64,000 nucleotides of DNA from Bacteroidales bacterium UBA4814 (GCA_002402465.1 DHFW01000049.1:310001-374000); one strand, 5' to 3'; positions 1 to 9,108 are shown, numbered from the stretch's first letter. Notes: generated from the sequence alone by a model not told the origin. Translations and numbers: made by a program.

Positions 1-787
1 CCTTAATACCCGAGATGATATACCCCACATCGCCAGCCGAAATTACCGATTTGGGCACTTGGGCCAGCTTCAGCACCCCCACCTCGTCGGCTTCATACTC
101 GCGGCGGGTATTCATAAACTTCACGTGGTCTTTGGCGCGGATCTGTCCGTTAATCACCCTGAAATATGCGATCACTCCCCTGAAGGGGTTATAGACCGAG
201 TCGAAGATAAGGGCCTCCAGCGGGGCTTCGGGGTCACCTTTTGGAGCCGGTATCCGCTTTACAATAGCCTCCAGGATAGCATCCACGCCAAACCCCGTTT
301 TACCGCTGGCGGGTATGATATCATCGTGGTTACAACCAATCAGGTCAACAATCTGGTCGGCCACCTCTTCGGGCATGGCGCCCGGGAGATCCATCTTGTT
401 AAGCACTGGAATAATGACCAGGTCGTGATCCAGGGCCAGGTAAAGGTTTGAGATGGTTTGGGCTTCAATGCCCTGCGAAGCGTCGACAATAAGCAGTGCC
501 CCTTCGCAGGCCGCAATGGAGCGAGACACCTCGTAGCTGAAGTCCACATGGCCCGGAGTGTCGATAAGGTTCAGTTTGTATTGCTGCCCTTCAAACTCAT
601 AGTCCATCTGTATGGCATGACTTTTTATGGTGATGCCGCGCTCACGTTCCAGGTCCATGTTGTCGAGCAACTGGTCTTTGAAGTCCCTGTCGCTAATGGT
701 GTTGGTGGTTTGAAGCAGTCGGTCAGCCAGGGTGCTTTTTCCGTGGTCAATATGGGCAATAATACAAAAGTTCCTTATGTTTTTCAT
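1..787 (-). CDS. lepA: Elongation factor 4 (LepA), 5' part; gene runs off the window
   Basis: Translational GTPase that acts on the ribosome in the cytoplasm (back-translocation and 30S biogenesis roles are known for the family). About 262 N-terminal residues are visible. The P-loop AHIDHGKST is at residues 11-19, the switch II motif DTPGH at 76-80 and the NKMD guanine-specificity motif at 130-133, followed by the start of domain II. The ATG at 785-787 is the family's usual start. The C-terminal domains lie outside the window, so this is a truncation by the window edge and not a broken gene. A TAnnTTTG-type box on this strand (794-801) lies only 7 bases from the ATG, so the transcript may have almost no leader; that last point is inference. 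Confidence 0.97.
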   Translation of the reverse strand, partial: MKNIRNFCIIAHIDHGKSTLADRLLQTTNTISDRDFKDQLLDNMDLERERGITIKSHAIQMDYEFEGQQYKLNLIDTPGHVDFSYEVSRSIAACEGALLIVDASQGIEAQTISNLYLALDHDLVIIPVLNKMDLPGAMPEEVADQIVDLIGCNHDDIIPASGKTGFGVDAILEAIVKRIPAPKGDPEAPLEALIFDSVYNPFRGVIAYFRVINGQIRAKDHVKFMNTRREYEADEVGVLKLAQVPKSVISAGDVGYIISGIK

Positions 788-932
788 AGCCTGCAAAATT
801 ACAATTAAAAAACCATATTTTTTTTAATTTTGGAGATTACGGATTGCACAAAATAAAACACTAAGTTTAACCGTATTTATCAGTGAAAACCACTGCGCCG
901 GATGCCAATCAGGTGCAAACAAAAATCTCTGC

Positions 933-2990
933 ATGTATTATATTCGACTTTTTTCGTTTTCCATTCTTCTCACCCTCGCACTATCGGGTTTTTCCCAGGT
1001 AAACTTTCCCATTGATGTGCACAACGGCCAAACGGTAGAAACCTGCTCAGGCACTTTTTCTGACAGCGGCAGCAATTTTCAGACGCCTTATGGTCCCAAC
1101 GAGGACTTCTCCGTGACCTTTTGCAGCAGCGATGGCCTTCAACCGGTGCTGGAAGTTTTTTTCGGGCAGTTTCAGCTTGGAAGCGGAGATGTGCTTTATG
1201 TGTATGATGGCCCCGATGCCACAGCCCCTTTGCTTTGGGAGGCTACGGGCAGCCAGTTGCAGGGACGCAGTGTGTATGCATCTGATGGGTGTTTGTATTT
1301 TCGCTTTGTGTCATCGCCATCAGAACAAGGAAATGGCTGGATGGCCTCCTTGCAGTGCCTGAGTATATGCGAAACATTTGTGGCAACCATTACGCCTGCA
1401 GCCGGAACCTTCGATTATTGCCCCGGGGTTGGCCTGGTCGATTTCAGTGCCTCAGCCACTTACCTGCCCGAAAATATTTCCTTCAACCCTTCCCAGCTCT
1501 CTTTTCAGTGGGCGCTGGAGGGCATGCAAATGAGCGGTCCCAATTTTTCAACTAATCTTTCTGATCCGGGGGCTTATTCTTTAACCCTTACTGCCACTGA
1601 TCCGGTCAATGGCTGTCAGGCAACAGTTACCGAGGTCATAAAACTGGGCACCTTCCCCAGCTTTGACGGAACCATTGCCACTGTGGATACGGCCTGTTCG
1701 GGTGAAACTTTTTCGCTGTTTGGCGTGGTAACGCCGACTATATGGACGGGATTTCCCACCTCAGTTAATGAAACGGTGGCCATCCCCGATGGTACTGGCG
1801 AGAGTTATGAGTCCTCCCTGGTATTCGATATTTTTGAAGAGGACGATATCATTCTTTCGCCCCTGGATATTGACCGCATTTGCCTGAATATTGAGCATGC
1901 CGTAAACGGGCAGTTGCAATTTGAGCTGGAATGCCCCAGTGGTAACCGCATCACCCTGAAAGAATACGGAACGGGAGCGGCCAACCTGGGCGAACCTGTG
2001 ATCTGGGACGCGACCACGCCTGGCCTGGGTTACAATTATTGCTTCTCGAGCGAACCGGCCTATGGTACCATGGGTCAAACCGCACCATTGTTTCATGAAT
2101 ACACAGACCAGGCGGGAAACTATTACTTCAATGCGGCCTATCTGCCAGCAGGCCTGTATACGCCCGACGAAAACCTCAATGCCCTGGTGGGTTGCCCCCT
2201 CAATGGCGAATGGACCCTCAGAGTTAAAGATCAGGTGCCTGGCGACAATGGCTTCATTTTCAGCTGGAGTTTGTTCTTCAGAGAAGATTTTTATCCCGAC
2301 TCACTCATTTTCTTTCCGGAAATTGAACAGCGCAGATGGTTTAAGGGAAGCACCCCCTTGCAAGGCAATCCGGTGGCCATCTCGGTGGAAGAGACCGGAA
2401 ACCATAGCTTCCGCTTCGAGGTTACCGACAACTTTGGCTGCACTTTCGATACCACACTGGTGGTGTATGTAAGGCCGCTGCCCGAAGCCGAAATTCTTTC
2501 TGAATTGGAACTGCCCATCTGTGAAGGCGATTCAACCCTGCTCACGGTTTCTGCTATCAACAACGTGAGCCCTGACTGGTCATTCCAATGGTCGTTTAAC
2601 AATGTGGAAATTCCCGGTGCGGTACACGACACCCTCATGGCCAAAAACCCGGGCATGTATATGGTTCAGGTTACAGATGCCGAAACAGGTTGCTTTAATT
2701 TTTTCGATATTTCGATGACCGAGCAAAACTGTGAGCTTATCATACCCAATGTGTTTACTCCCAATGGCGATGGCATAAACGACTTTTTTGAGATAATGAA
2801 TCTGGAGCACTACCAGGCCCAAATGGTTATTTTTAATCGCTGGGGGAAAAAGGTATTCGAACATTCCGATTACTATAACAACTGGTGGGATGGACGCGAT
2901 GCCCCCAATGGCACCTACTTTTATGTGCTTACTTACACCCGTGGCGATGAGCGCAAGACGGCCGAAGGGGTTATTACCATCGTTCGCTGA
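933..2990 (+). CDS. Secreted multidomain protein with type B T9SS sorting domain
   Basis: A 685-residue exported protein. Residues 1-21 form a signal peptide ending near GFSQ. Residues about 30-145 are Cys-rich and CUB-like (LYVYDGPD, paired cysteines). A PKD-like stretch follows at about 150-240. Residues about 265-455 resemble the proprotein-convertase P domain (CLNIEH, ELECPSG, NGEWTLRV). Another Ig/PKD-like stretch precedes the C-terminus. The last ~80 residues (PNVFTPNGDGIND, FNRWG, WDGR, NGTYFY) are the gliding-motility-associated C-terminal domain, a type B sorting signal for the type IX secretion system. The protein should be displayed on or released from the cell surface. It carries no recognisable catalytic domain, so an adhesive or scaffolding role is inferred. 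It lies alone, 145 bases from divergent lepA. Confidence 0.9.
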   Translation: MYYIRLFSFSILLTLALSGFSQVNFPIDVHNGQTVETCSGTFSDSGSNFQTPYGPNEDFSVTFCSSDGLQPVLEVFFGQFQLGSGDVLYVYDGPDATAPLLWEATGSQLQGRSVYASDGCLYFRFVSSPSEQGNGWMASLQCLSICETFVATITPAAGTFDYCPGVGLVDFSASATYLPENISFNPSQLSFQWALEGMQMSGPNFSTNLSDPGAYSLTLTATDPVNGCQATVTEVIKLGTFPSFDGTIATVDTACSGETFSLFGVVTPTIWTGFPTSVNETVAIPDGTGESYESSLVFDIFEEDDIILSPLDIDRICLNIEHAVNGQLQFELECPSGNRITLKEYGTGAANLGEPVIWDATTPGLGYNYCFSSEPAYGTMGQTAPLFHEYTDQAGNYYFNAAYLPAGLYTPDENLNALVGCPLNGEWTLRVKDQVPGDNGFIFSWSLFFREDFYPDSLIFFPEIEQRRWFKGSTPLQGNPVAISVEETGNHSFRFEVTDNFGCTFDTTLVVYVRPLPEAEILSELELPICEGDSTLLTVSAINNVSPDWSFQWSFNNVEIPGAVHDTLMAKNPGMYMVQVTDAETGCFNFFDISMTEQNCELIIPNVFTPNGDGINDFFEIMNLEHYQAQMVIFNRWGKKVFEHSDYYNNWWDGRDAPNGTYFYVLTYTRGDERKTAEGVITIVR

Positions 2991-3117
2991 CAAAAAGGCT
3001 GGTTTTTTGCCGCTGCTTATCTGACAATTTGGAGGTTTTTTTGTTATTCCTACAAAGGGCATGCATTTTGACCGCATTTGCCCGTGCCATCGGTTGGCCC
3101 TCAAAAAAAAGATCGTT

Positions 3118-5337
3118 ATGCTTCATCAAAAAGTTTTACAGGAATATCGCAAAATAGTTAGTTTGCTGCACACCCGCCAGGTGTACGATGCCATAGAGCG
3201 CCTTCGATTGCTGGTTAAGGAGTCGCAAAAAGAGTTTATCAACGACCGCCTCGATAACCTTTTGGAAACCTACCGCAATATTCTGAAGCATTCTTTTGCC
3301 GCGGCCCACGACCCCGAGCGCGAAAAGGTGTATCATTACCTGATCCGCAGCCTGCTCGAGCTGGCCGACGAGCTCAAGGAAATTTTGCTTACCGATGCCC
3401 GTGGCAACAACACCTACCATATCAAAAGTACGTTGCTGCGTGAACGACGTCTCGAACGCCGCGAGGCACTGGCTTTTCTGGAGCAGCTTACCTTCGACAA
3501 GCAGCTCTCGGGTTTGCTCCAGGATGTGAATGTTGAGGATAGCAAGCAGATGCCTTTGCGCGAAGAGGCATTGGTAAAGATTTTCAATATTATTTGGCTT
3601 ACCGACAAGTATTCGGATGCTGAGATTGAGCTGCTCAATGCGGCCTGCGACTCCAAAAAGCTTCCCTGGCACGACAAAGCGCTGATAGTGAGTGCCCTTA
3701 CCCTGAGCCTGATACGGTATTTCGATGTCAACAAATTTATCCTCCTGTTTCGCTTTGCCCAAAAGAAAGAAGAGCTGGTGTGGGAACGCGCCATGGTAGG
3801 CCTGTTCCTGGCTTTTCTCAAATACAACGACCGCTTTTATCTTTATCCTGTGTTGGAAGAAAAAACCATTGCTTTTCGCGATTTCCCTGACATTGAAAAG
3901 CAGATCGAAGCCATCGTAATTCAGTTTACCAAGTCGAAGGAAACCGAGAAAGTACGCCGGAAGTGGGAGGAGGAGATCATGCCTGCCATGCTTAAAATGC
4001 GGCCCAAAATTGAAGAAAAGCTGGAACTGGACCAGATATTCAAGGAGGAGTTTGGCGAGGAGAAAAACCCCGACTGGGAAACGGTGTTTGAAGATGCCCC
4101 CGGCCTGCTCGACAAGCTGCAGGAGTTTACCGAGATGCAGCTCGAAGGCATGGATGTGTTTATGAGCGCGTTTTCCCAGCTGAAAGGATTTCCGTTTTTT
4201 CGCGAAATAAGCAACTGGTTTGTGCCCTTCTATATTGAAAATGAGGCCATCCAATCGGGCCTGGGAGTCGCCAGCGGACAAACCGACCTGACACCTCTGG
4301 TGCAAAAGCTCGAAAAAAGCTACTTCATGTGCAACAGCGACAAGTACTCGTTTTGCCTCAACCTGGCCATGGTACCCGAGCAGCAAAAAGTAATGATGAT
4401 GAATATGCTCAACAACGAAATGAGCAACTTCTCTGAAATAGAACAGGACGAAAATCTGCTCAACAGCTTTGCTGTCACCAAAAGCATTTATACTCAGTAC
4501 TTTCAGGACCTATACCGCTTTTACAAAATCCACCCCTGGCGGCACGAATTTGATGACATTTTCCAGCTGGATATTGACCTGTACGAAACTGCCTTTGTAA
4601 AGCACTTGGTGTCGGGCCAGAAAACCATTCGAAACATTGCCGAGCTGTTTTTCGATAAAAAGTTTTATGCTGATGCCCTGAAAGTATTTTTAGGAATATT
4701 GGAAAACGACAAGAGCAATATTGAGCTTTTCGAAAAAATTGCTTACTGCTACGAGAAAGAGGGTCAGTTCGAAAAGGCCTATGATTATTACCTGAGAGCC
4801 GACCTGATCGATTCCGATCGTCCATGGATTATACGCAAGCTTGCTTTTTGCAGTAAATACCTCCATCGCTGGGACGATGCCCTGCGTTACTATCGCCAAT
4901 TAGAAAAAGCCGAGCCCGACGACTTAAAAGTACAGGCCAATATCGGGCAATGCCTGGTGCATCTGGAGCGCTACCAGGAAGCCCTCGATTATTACTTTAA
5001 AATTGAGGTGCTGGCACCCGAAAATCACCGCATTCGCCGACCCCTAGCCTGGTGCTCTTTCCTTATCGGAAAACTCGATACGGCCCAGGATTACCTGGAG
5101 CGCTTACTGGCCAGCGATCCTGAAAACCCGCACGACTTGGAAAACCTCGGGCATGTGCTATGGTGCCAGGGCAAACCCGCAGAGGCACTGAAGGCCTACC
5201 AAAAGAGCCTCAGCCTTATGGGTAACTTCCAGGATTTCAGGGCTTCGTTCGACGAAGACCGCATACATCTTGAAAAATTCGGCATCAGCCAGTTCGACAT
5301 GGACTTGATGCTCGATTTCATAAAAATGAAACCATAA
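3118..5337 (+). CDS. Cytoplasmic TPR-repeat protein, function unknown
   Basis: A 739-residue protein without signal peptide or membrane segment. The ATG at 3118 is preferred over the in-frame ATG at 3061: the 19 upstream residues are Cys/His-rich and unlike the rest, whereas MLHQKVLQ starts a regular helical stretch. Residues about 1-480 are helical and charged with no motif I recognise. Residues about 500-710 hold several tetratricopeptide repeats (pattern YADALKVF, FEKAYDYY, WDDALRYY, YQEALDYY, PAEALKAY). TPR arrays mediate protein-protein contact, so a scaffold role is likely, but no partner can be named. It follows the secreted protein by 127 bases and may be an independent transcript. 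Confidence 0.85.
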   Translation: MLHQKVLQEYRKIVSLLHTRQVYDAIERLRLLVKESQKEFINDRLDNLLETYRNILKHSFAAAHDPEREKVYHYLIRSLLELADELKEILLTDARGNNTYHIKSTLLRERRLERREALAFLEQLTFDKQLSGLLQDVNVEDSKQMPLREEALVKIFNIIWLTDKYSDAEIELLNAACDSKKLPWHDKALIVSALTLSLIRYFDVNKFILLFRFAQKKEELVWERAMVGLFLAFLKYNDRFYLYPVLEEKTIAFRDFPDIEKQIEAIVIQFTKSKETEKVRRKWEEEIMPAMLKMRPKIEEKLELDQIFKEEFGEEKNPDWETVFEDAPGLLDKLQEFTEMQLEGMDVFMSAFSQLKGFPFFREISNWFVPFYIENEAIQSGLGVASGQTDLTPLVQKLEKSYFMCNSDKYSFCLNLAMVPEQQKVMMMNMLNNEMSNFSEIEQDENLLNSFAVTKSIYTQYFQDLYRFYKIHPWRHEFDDIFQLDIDLYETAFVKHLVSGQKTIRNIAELFFDKKFYADALKVFLGILENDKSNIELFEKIAYCYEKEGQFEKAYDYYLRADLIDSDRPWIIRKLAFCSKYLHRWDDALRYYRQLEKAEPDDLKVQANIGQCLVHLERYQEALDYYFKIEVLAPENHRIRRPLAWCSFLIGKLDTAQDYLERLLASDPENPHDLENLGHVLWCQGKPAEALKAYQKSLSLMGNFQDFRASFDEDRIHLEKFGISQFDMDLMLDFIKMKP

Positions 5338-5648
5338 TTTGATGAATTATTAATTATTATTTTTCCAAAAAAATCATTTCATTCAAACAAATTAGGTTTT
5401 AAGTTTAAAACAATAAAATTGAATATAAAAAATTTATTTTTACCAGATCATTCATCAATTATAAGATTTTTTTCTGGCTGGGCGCAGCGTTTGCATCGGT
5501 TTTTCCGTCTATTGGTTATAAGAATATTCAAAGTGTTTTTGGCAAAAAGTTCTTTACATTTTGAATGGTTTTAAAATACCATTAGACCTGTTTCTACACG
5601 GCGGAAATTTCTCCTTTTATATATTTTCCGTTTTCAGGTTTTGTATGC

Positions 5649-5762
5649 GTTTCAGGGGCACACGGTAATGGCCGCACCAACTTTTCCCGGGCTTCGGTTC
5701 GGGCAAAGAAATTGCAAACAACATTAACCAATCCAACTAACCCGCGGCCATTTCCCTGAAAC
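5649..5762. ncRNA. Candidate structured RNA (two-part long stem with inner hairpin)
   Basis: Bases 5649-5657 pair perfectly with 5754-5762, and 5667-5675 pair perfectly with 5744-5752, giving 18 pairs interrupted by an asymmetric internal loop (9 bases against 1). Inside, about 5681-5708 can form a second hairpin in which CTTT-CCCG meets CGGG-AAAG around a GC-rich loop. I recognise no known family: hallmarks of RNase P RNA, tmRNA or SRP RNA are absent. It could be a small RNA or a long 3' or 5' regulatory leader. The strand is undecided because the stems work for both. Confidence 0.45.
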
Positions 5763-5853
5763 CTTTTCCGCACGGCTTGTTTTCCCTATAATTCATAAGT
5801 ACTTTTCCGCTAGGGCCAGGTTTTCTTCCTGGTCTGCCGCGGGATTGTTTTGG

Positions 5854-5894
5854 GCCGGTGCTGCATGATTTGGCGCAGCCCGGCTTCGGGCAGG
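5854..5894. other. Two adjacent strong hairpins
   Basis: GCCGG-t-GCTGC (5854-5864) pairs with GCAGC-CCGGC (5875-5884), ten pairs with one bulge. Immediately after, GCCCG-gctt-CGGGC forms a second short hairpin that competes for the same bases, so the two are alternatives. A third small hairpin, CCAGG-ttttctt-CCTGG, lies upstream at about 5815-5832. Mutually exclusive stems are typical of regulatory RNAs, but that reading is inference. Confidence 0.4.
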
Positions 5895-5953
5895 GTAGTC
5901 AACCCAGTTTGTCCGGGCGTTCTTTGATGTTTTTTAAAGGATTTTTGCAGGGC

Positions 5954-5982
5954 TTGTCATTTTCCAGGAATTCTTATCTTTG
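5954..5982 (+). promoter_or_regulatory. Bacteroidota-type promoter of the ECF sigma gene
   Basis: TTG at 5954-5956, an 18-base spacer and TATCTTTG at 5975-5982 match the housekeeping-sigma consensus of Bacteroidota (TTTG / TAnnTTTG). The transcript would start around 5988, leaving about 15 bases before the sigma factor start codon. Confidence 0.75.
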
Positions 5983-6002
5983 TTTTTGACTAAAGAATTC
6001 AT

Positions 6003-6554
6003 TTGGTGGATTCCCTGAAAAAAATCATAAAAGGTTGTCTTAAAAACAATAAGGCCGACCAGTATAAGTTGTACACCCATTTCTCAAAAAAGATGTATGG
6101 GGTGTGCCTTCGTTATGCCGGCAGCTACGACGAAGCCCAGGATATCCTCCAGGAGGGCTTCATAAAGGTTTTTGAGAAACTGCATACCTTCAGGGAGCGG
6201 GGCAGCCTCGAGGGATGGATAAAGCGTATCATGATCCGAACGGCCATTGAGAAATACCGCGAACGTATTTATCACCTTTCGGTGGATGAGCTCCACGAAA
6301 ACGGAGGTCATGCCGAAGACAACAGCGGACCTGAAAAAATCGGACTCAGCGAGCTGCTGAACCTGATACAAATGCTGCCCGATCAGTACCGCTTGGTTTT
6401 TAACCTTTCGGTGCTCGAAGGGCTGAGTCACAAAGAGATAGGGGAGATGCTGGGGATTACAGAGTCCACTTCGCGCTCCAACCTGTCGAGAGCACGCTAC
6501 ATTTTGCAGGAATGGATTGCAAGAGAACAAAAGATAGTTGAAAGAGCCATTTGA
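6003..6554 (+). CDS. ECF-family RNA polymerase sigma factor
   Basis: A 183-residue sigma-70 family member of the extracytoplasmic-function type. Sigma region 2 spans about residues 25-95 (YGVCLRYAGSYDEAQDILQE). Region 4 spans about 125-178, with the helix-turn-helix GLSHKEIGEMLGITESTSRS. It should direct RNA polymerase to a small regulon when released from an anti-sigma factor. The start is non-ATG: an in-frame stop lies at 5991-5993 and the only candidates are TTG at 6003 or GTG at 6006. The stop overlaps the next frame, whose partner gene begins within 10 bases, so the two are co-transcribed. The unusual start codon and short leader suggest low expression. Confidence 0.93.
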   Translation: MVDSLKKIIKGCLKNNKADQYKLYTHFSKKMYGVCLRYAGSYDEAQDILQEGFIKVFEKLHTFRERGSLEGWIKRIMIRTAIEKYRERIYHLSVDELHENGGHAEDNSGPEKIGLSELLNLIQMLPDQYRLVFNLSVLEGLSHKEIGEMLGITESTSRSNLSRARYILQEWIAREQKIVERAI

Positions 6555-6562
6555 TAGCAAAC

Positions 6563-7885
6563 ATGGTTATTGAGAATAAAAGTTTTGATGAGAAAATTAA
6601 GGGTGCCTTCGCTGATTTTGAAGCGAAGCCTCCTGCTCATGTCTGGTATGGCATATCGCTGGGCATGACTCAGCCCGCCCCCCGTCGGATTGCACCATTG
6701 GTTTTCAGGGTTGCTGCCGGGCTTGCCCTCTTGTTGGTCAGTTCCCTTACCTTCTGGTTCCTGGCCTTTCAGCCGCTGGGCGAAGCACCCGTTATTGCCG
6801 ACGAAAGCTGGCTGCCTGATGCTGCTACCCCAACCCTGGCTTTTGCCGAAGAATTGCTCCAACCTTCTGCAGCAGTTGTTTCAACCCCAGTGCCCCATAT
6901 AGCTTCTGCTCCAACCCGTAAAGTGAATATTCCGGCGGCAGCCCGTTTTAATACCATGCCACCTTTAATGGCTTCCCTTTCGGGGAAACAACCTTTGCTG
7001 CAAGAAGCAGCTCCAGATTTTCAGCAGGAAATGATACCCTCCGAACAGTCCGCTCCCTTGCTGGCTATCGAAACCAGGGATGTTGATTTATCGATGATTA
7101 CCCTGGGCGCACATATCGCACCGCAATACAGTTTTCGTCATTTGGTTAACTCTTCAGAAATCAGGAATGGGGGTATCCCTTTTGAAGATCTTGAAAGCCC
7201 GCTGTTCTCCTTTAATGTCGGTATATCGGCCAGGGCCATGCTGCGGCCCTGGCTCAGCATCCAGGCGGGCTTGAACTACAGCACCATGGGGCAGTATGTC
7301 AATAACATTGTGGCCTTTTCTCATCCGTTTAACCTGCCCTTGTTTGAACCCGACCGGAGCGCTCGCTTTGGGCATCCCCAAACCATCGTCACCTCGCAGG
7401 GAAATATACGTCTGAGTGAGCCAAGCTTATTTTTTGCTGACGTGGAGTCTTATCGCGTGATTACCAATAAGCAGTATTTTGCCGACGGCGATCCAAAAAA
7501 CCTGTCGGTGCGCGATTTTGGCATCAGTCAGTATTTCACTTTCCTGGAGTTGCCCCTTGTGGCACATATTAGGGTTCTTGAGTTGCAGCATGCTGAGTTG
7601 CACGTAAAGGCTGGTGGCTCCATGAACTATCTATTGGGCAACGAAGTTTTCCTGGGCCGTAAAACCATGGCCAGTCCTATTGGCGAAACTTATGGGTTGA
7701 GGAAGTTCAATTTTGCTGCCCTTGGTGGCGTGGTGCTAACGGTTCCGTTTAAAGGCAATCTGAGGCTTACCTTGGAGCCCACCGCCCAAATGTTTTTAAT
7801 GCCCATGGTACGCGACCCGCTGATGATTGGCCGCGCCCTTCCCTTCCAGTATTCACTGTTCACAGGAATTACCTACAGTTTCTGA
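6563..7885 (+). CDS. Membrane-spanning protein with C-terminal outer-membrane barrel; probable sigma-factor partner
   Basis: A 440-residue protein directly behind the ECF gene. ATG at 6563 is taken as the start; an in-frame TTG at 6551 would overlap the sigma stop. Residues 1-45 are polar and probably cytoplasmic (FDEKIKGAF, then HVW). A single hydrophobic helix follows at about 50-72 (VAAGLALLLVSSLTFWFLAF), then a Pro/Ala-rich linker to about residue 175. The C-terminal ~260 residues have alternating beta-strand character and end in aromatic ITYSF, as in PorT-like outer-membrane barrels. The N-terminal layout resembles an anti-sigma factor. That one chain would reach from cytoplasm to outer membrane is inference. 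The gene converges on sdaA with a 13-base overlap. Confidence 0.75.
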   Translation: MVIENKSFDEKIKGAFADFEAKPPAHVWYGISLGMTQPAPRRIAPLVFRVAAGLALLLVSSLTFWFLAFQPLGEAPVIADESWLPDAATPTLAFAEELLQPSAAVVSTPVPHIASAPTRKVNIPAAARFNTMPPLMASLSGKQPLLQEAAPDFQQEMIPSEQSAPLLAIETRDVDLSMITLGAHIAPQYSFRHLVNSSEIRNGGIPFEDLESPLFSFNVGISARAMLRPWLSIQAGLNYSTMGQYVNNIVAFSHPFNLPLFEPDRSARFGHPQTIVTSQGNIRLSEPSLFFADVESYRVITNKQYFADGDPKNLSVRDFGISQYFTFLELPLVAHIRVLELQHAELHVKAGGSMNYLLGNEVFLGRKTMASPIGETYGLRKFNFAALGGVVLTVPFKGNLRLTLEPTAQMFLMPMVRDPLMIGRALPFQYSLFTGITYSF

Positions 7886-9093
7886 TTACTGTGCCGGTAT
7901 CCTGTCCAGTTCACGGCAAGCCCGCCCTGGCTGGTTTCGCGATAGGATGCTTTCATGTCGAGGCCGGTTTCTTTCATCGTTTTTATCACATCGTCAAACG
8001 AGATGCGGTGCTTTCCGTCGGATAGCAGGGCATAGGTGGCGCATTCCCAGGCCCTGACGGCCGCCATGGCGTTGCGCTCTATGCAAGGTATCTGCACCAG
8101 TCCGTTTACAGGGTCGCAGGTGAGGCCCAGGTGGTGCTCCATACCCATTTCGGCGGCATATTCTACCTGCAGGGGCGAACCGCCCAACAGTTGCACCGCA
8201 GCACCCGCTGCCATGGAGCAGGCCGCGCCGATCTCGCCCTGGCAACCCACTTCTGCGCCCGAAATAGAAGCGTTGGTGCGGATCAGGTTCCCGATCAGGC
8301 CGGCGGTGGCCAGCCCTCGTATAATGCGGGTATCAGAAAGTTTGTAGGTTTTTTGCAGCGAGAAAAGCACTGCTGGCAGCACACCAGCCGAGCCGCAGGT
8401 GGGAGCCGTTACGATGCGCCCGCCCGAAGCGTTTTCTTCGGCCACAGCTAAGGCATAGGCAAAGGTTTGGCCAGTGCGCTTGAGCATGTCGGCAAAAGTT
8501 TTGCTGCGGGTATAATACATTGGGGCACGTCGCACCAGTTTAAGTCCGCCGGGCAGGGTACCTTCATTTTCCAGACCCCGCTCAATGGAAGCTTTCATGA
8601 CTTCCCAGACTTTTTCAAGATATTCGAAAGTGTCTGGCAGATCGCAGGCCAACACATATTCCCACATGTTTTTTTCACGGGCCTCGCACCAGTTAAGGAT
8701 GTCCTGCATGGTGTGCAGCTTATATACATTCTCTTCCATGGTATTGGCTTCGCCCTCTTCCATCAGGGCCCCGCCCCCAATGCTGTATACCCGCCAGCGC
8801 TCCAACCGGGTTTCGCCGGTATAGGCTTCAAACTCCATCCCATTAGGGTGCAGCGGGAGCTCCACCTCAGGCTTCCAAATAATCTCCAGGGGTTTGGGTT
8901 GAAAAGAGTGGATAAGAATGGTGTCGGTAAGGTGACCCACCCCGGTGGCTGCCAGGCTTCCGTAAAGCGTTACCTTGAAATACTCTGCCTGGGGGTGTTT
9001 CAGCAGGAAGCGTTCTGCAGCCCTGCGCGGGCCCATGGTATGGCTGCTCGAGGGGCCATTACCTATTTTGAATAACTCCTTTATGGTCTTCAT
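7873..9093 (-). CDS. sdaA: L-serine ammonia-lyase (single-chain, iron-sulfur type)
   Basis: Converts L-serine to pyruvate and ammonia in the cytoplasm. The 406-residue chain has the small-domain motif GPSSSHTMGPRRAA at the N-terminus and the large-domain signatures TAPTCGSAGVLPA and CDPVNGLVQIPCIERN, whose cysteines bind the catalytic 4Fe-4S cluster. Both domains are in one polypeptide, as in E. coli-type enzymes rather than split alpha/beta forms, with the short length usual in Bacteroidota. It stands alone and runs toward the preceding beta-barrel gene, overlapping its last 13 bases. Confidence 0.95.
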   Translation of the reverse strand: MKTIKELFKIGNGPSSSHTMGPRRAAERFLLKHPQAEYFKVTLYGSLAATGVGHLTDTILIHSFQPKPLEIIWKPEVELPLHPNGMEFEAYTGETRLERWRVYSIGGGALMEEGEANTMEENVYKLHTMQDILNWCEAREKNMWEYVLACDLPDTFEYLEKVWEVMKASIERGLENEGTLPGGLKLVRRAPMYYTRSKTFADMLKRTGQTFAYALAVAEENASGGRIVTAPTCGSAGVLPAVLFSLQKTYKLSDTRIIRGLATAGLIGNLIRTNASISGAEVGCQGEIGAACSMAAGAAVQLLGGSPLQVEYAAEMGMEHHLGLTCDPVNGLVQIPCIERNAMAAVRAWECATYALLSDGKHRISFDDVIKTMKETGLDMKASYRETSQGGLAVNWTGYRHSNQKL

Positions 9094-9108
9094 AATACGT
9101 CCTCAGGA

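Larger units (their letters stand above)
5338..6002. other. 665-base gene-free stretch with structured-RNA signs
   Basis: No plausible coding sequence on either strand. The first ~130 bases are very AT-rich. From about 5640 the composition turns GC-rich and holds several strong, nested complementary segments (listed separately), and it ends with a good promoter for the ECF sigma gene. Confidence 0.8.

Noticed and set aside
3136..4386. 416-codon open frame on the minus strand
   Set aside because: Exactly opposite the TPR gene; composition is that of a mirrored coding frame and it has no recognisable motif.
5640..5895. RNase P RNA, tmRNA or SRP RNA
   Set aside because: Conserved landmarks (for example the RNase P core helix sequences or a tmRNA tag frame) were not found on either strand.
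7873..7885. Convergent overlap of sdaA with the barrel gene, and the similar 11-base overlap of metK with nadD, as signs of misassembly
   Set aside because: Both reading frames of each pair end at normal family positions; short 3' overlaps between convergent genes are common.
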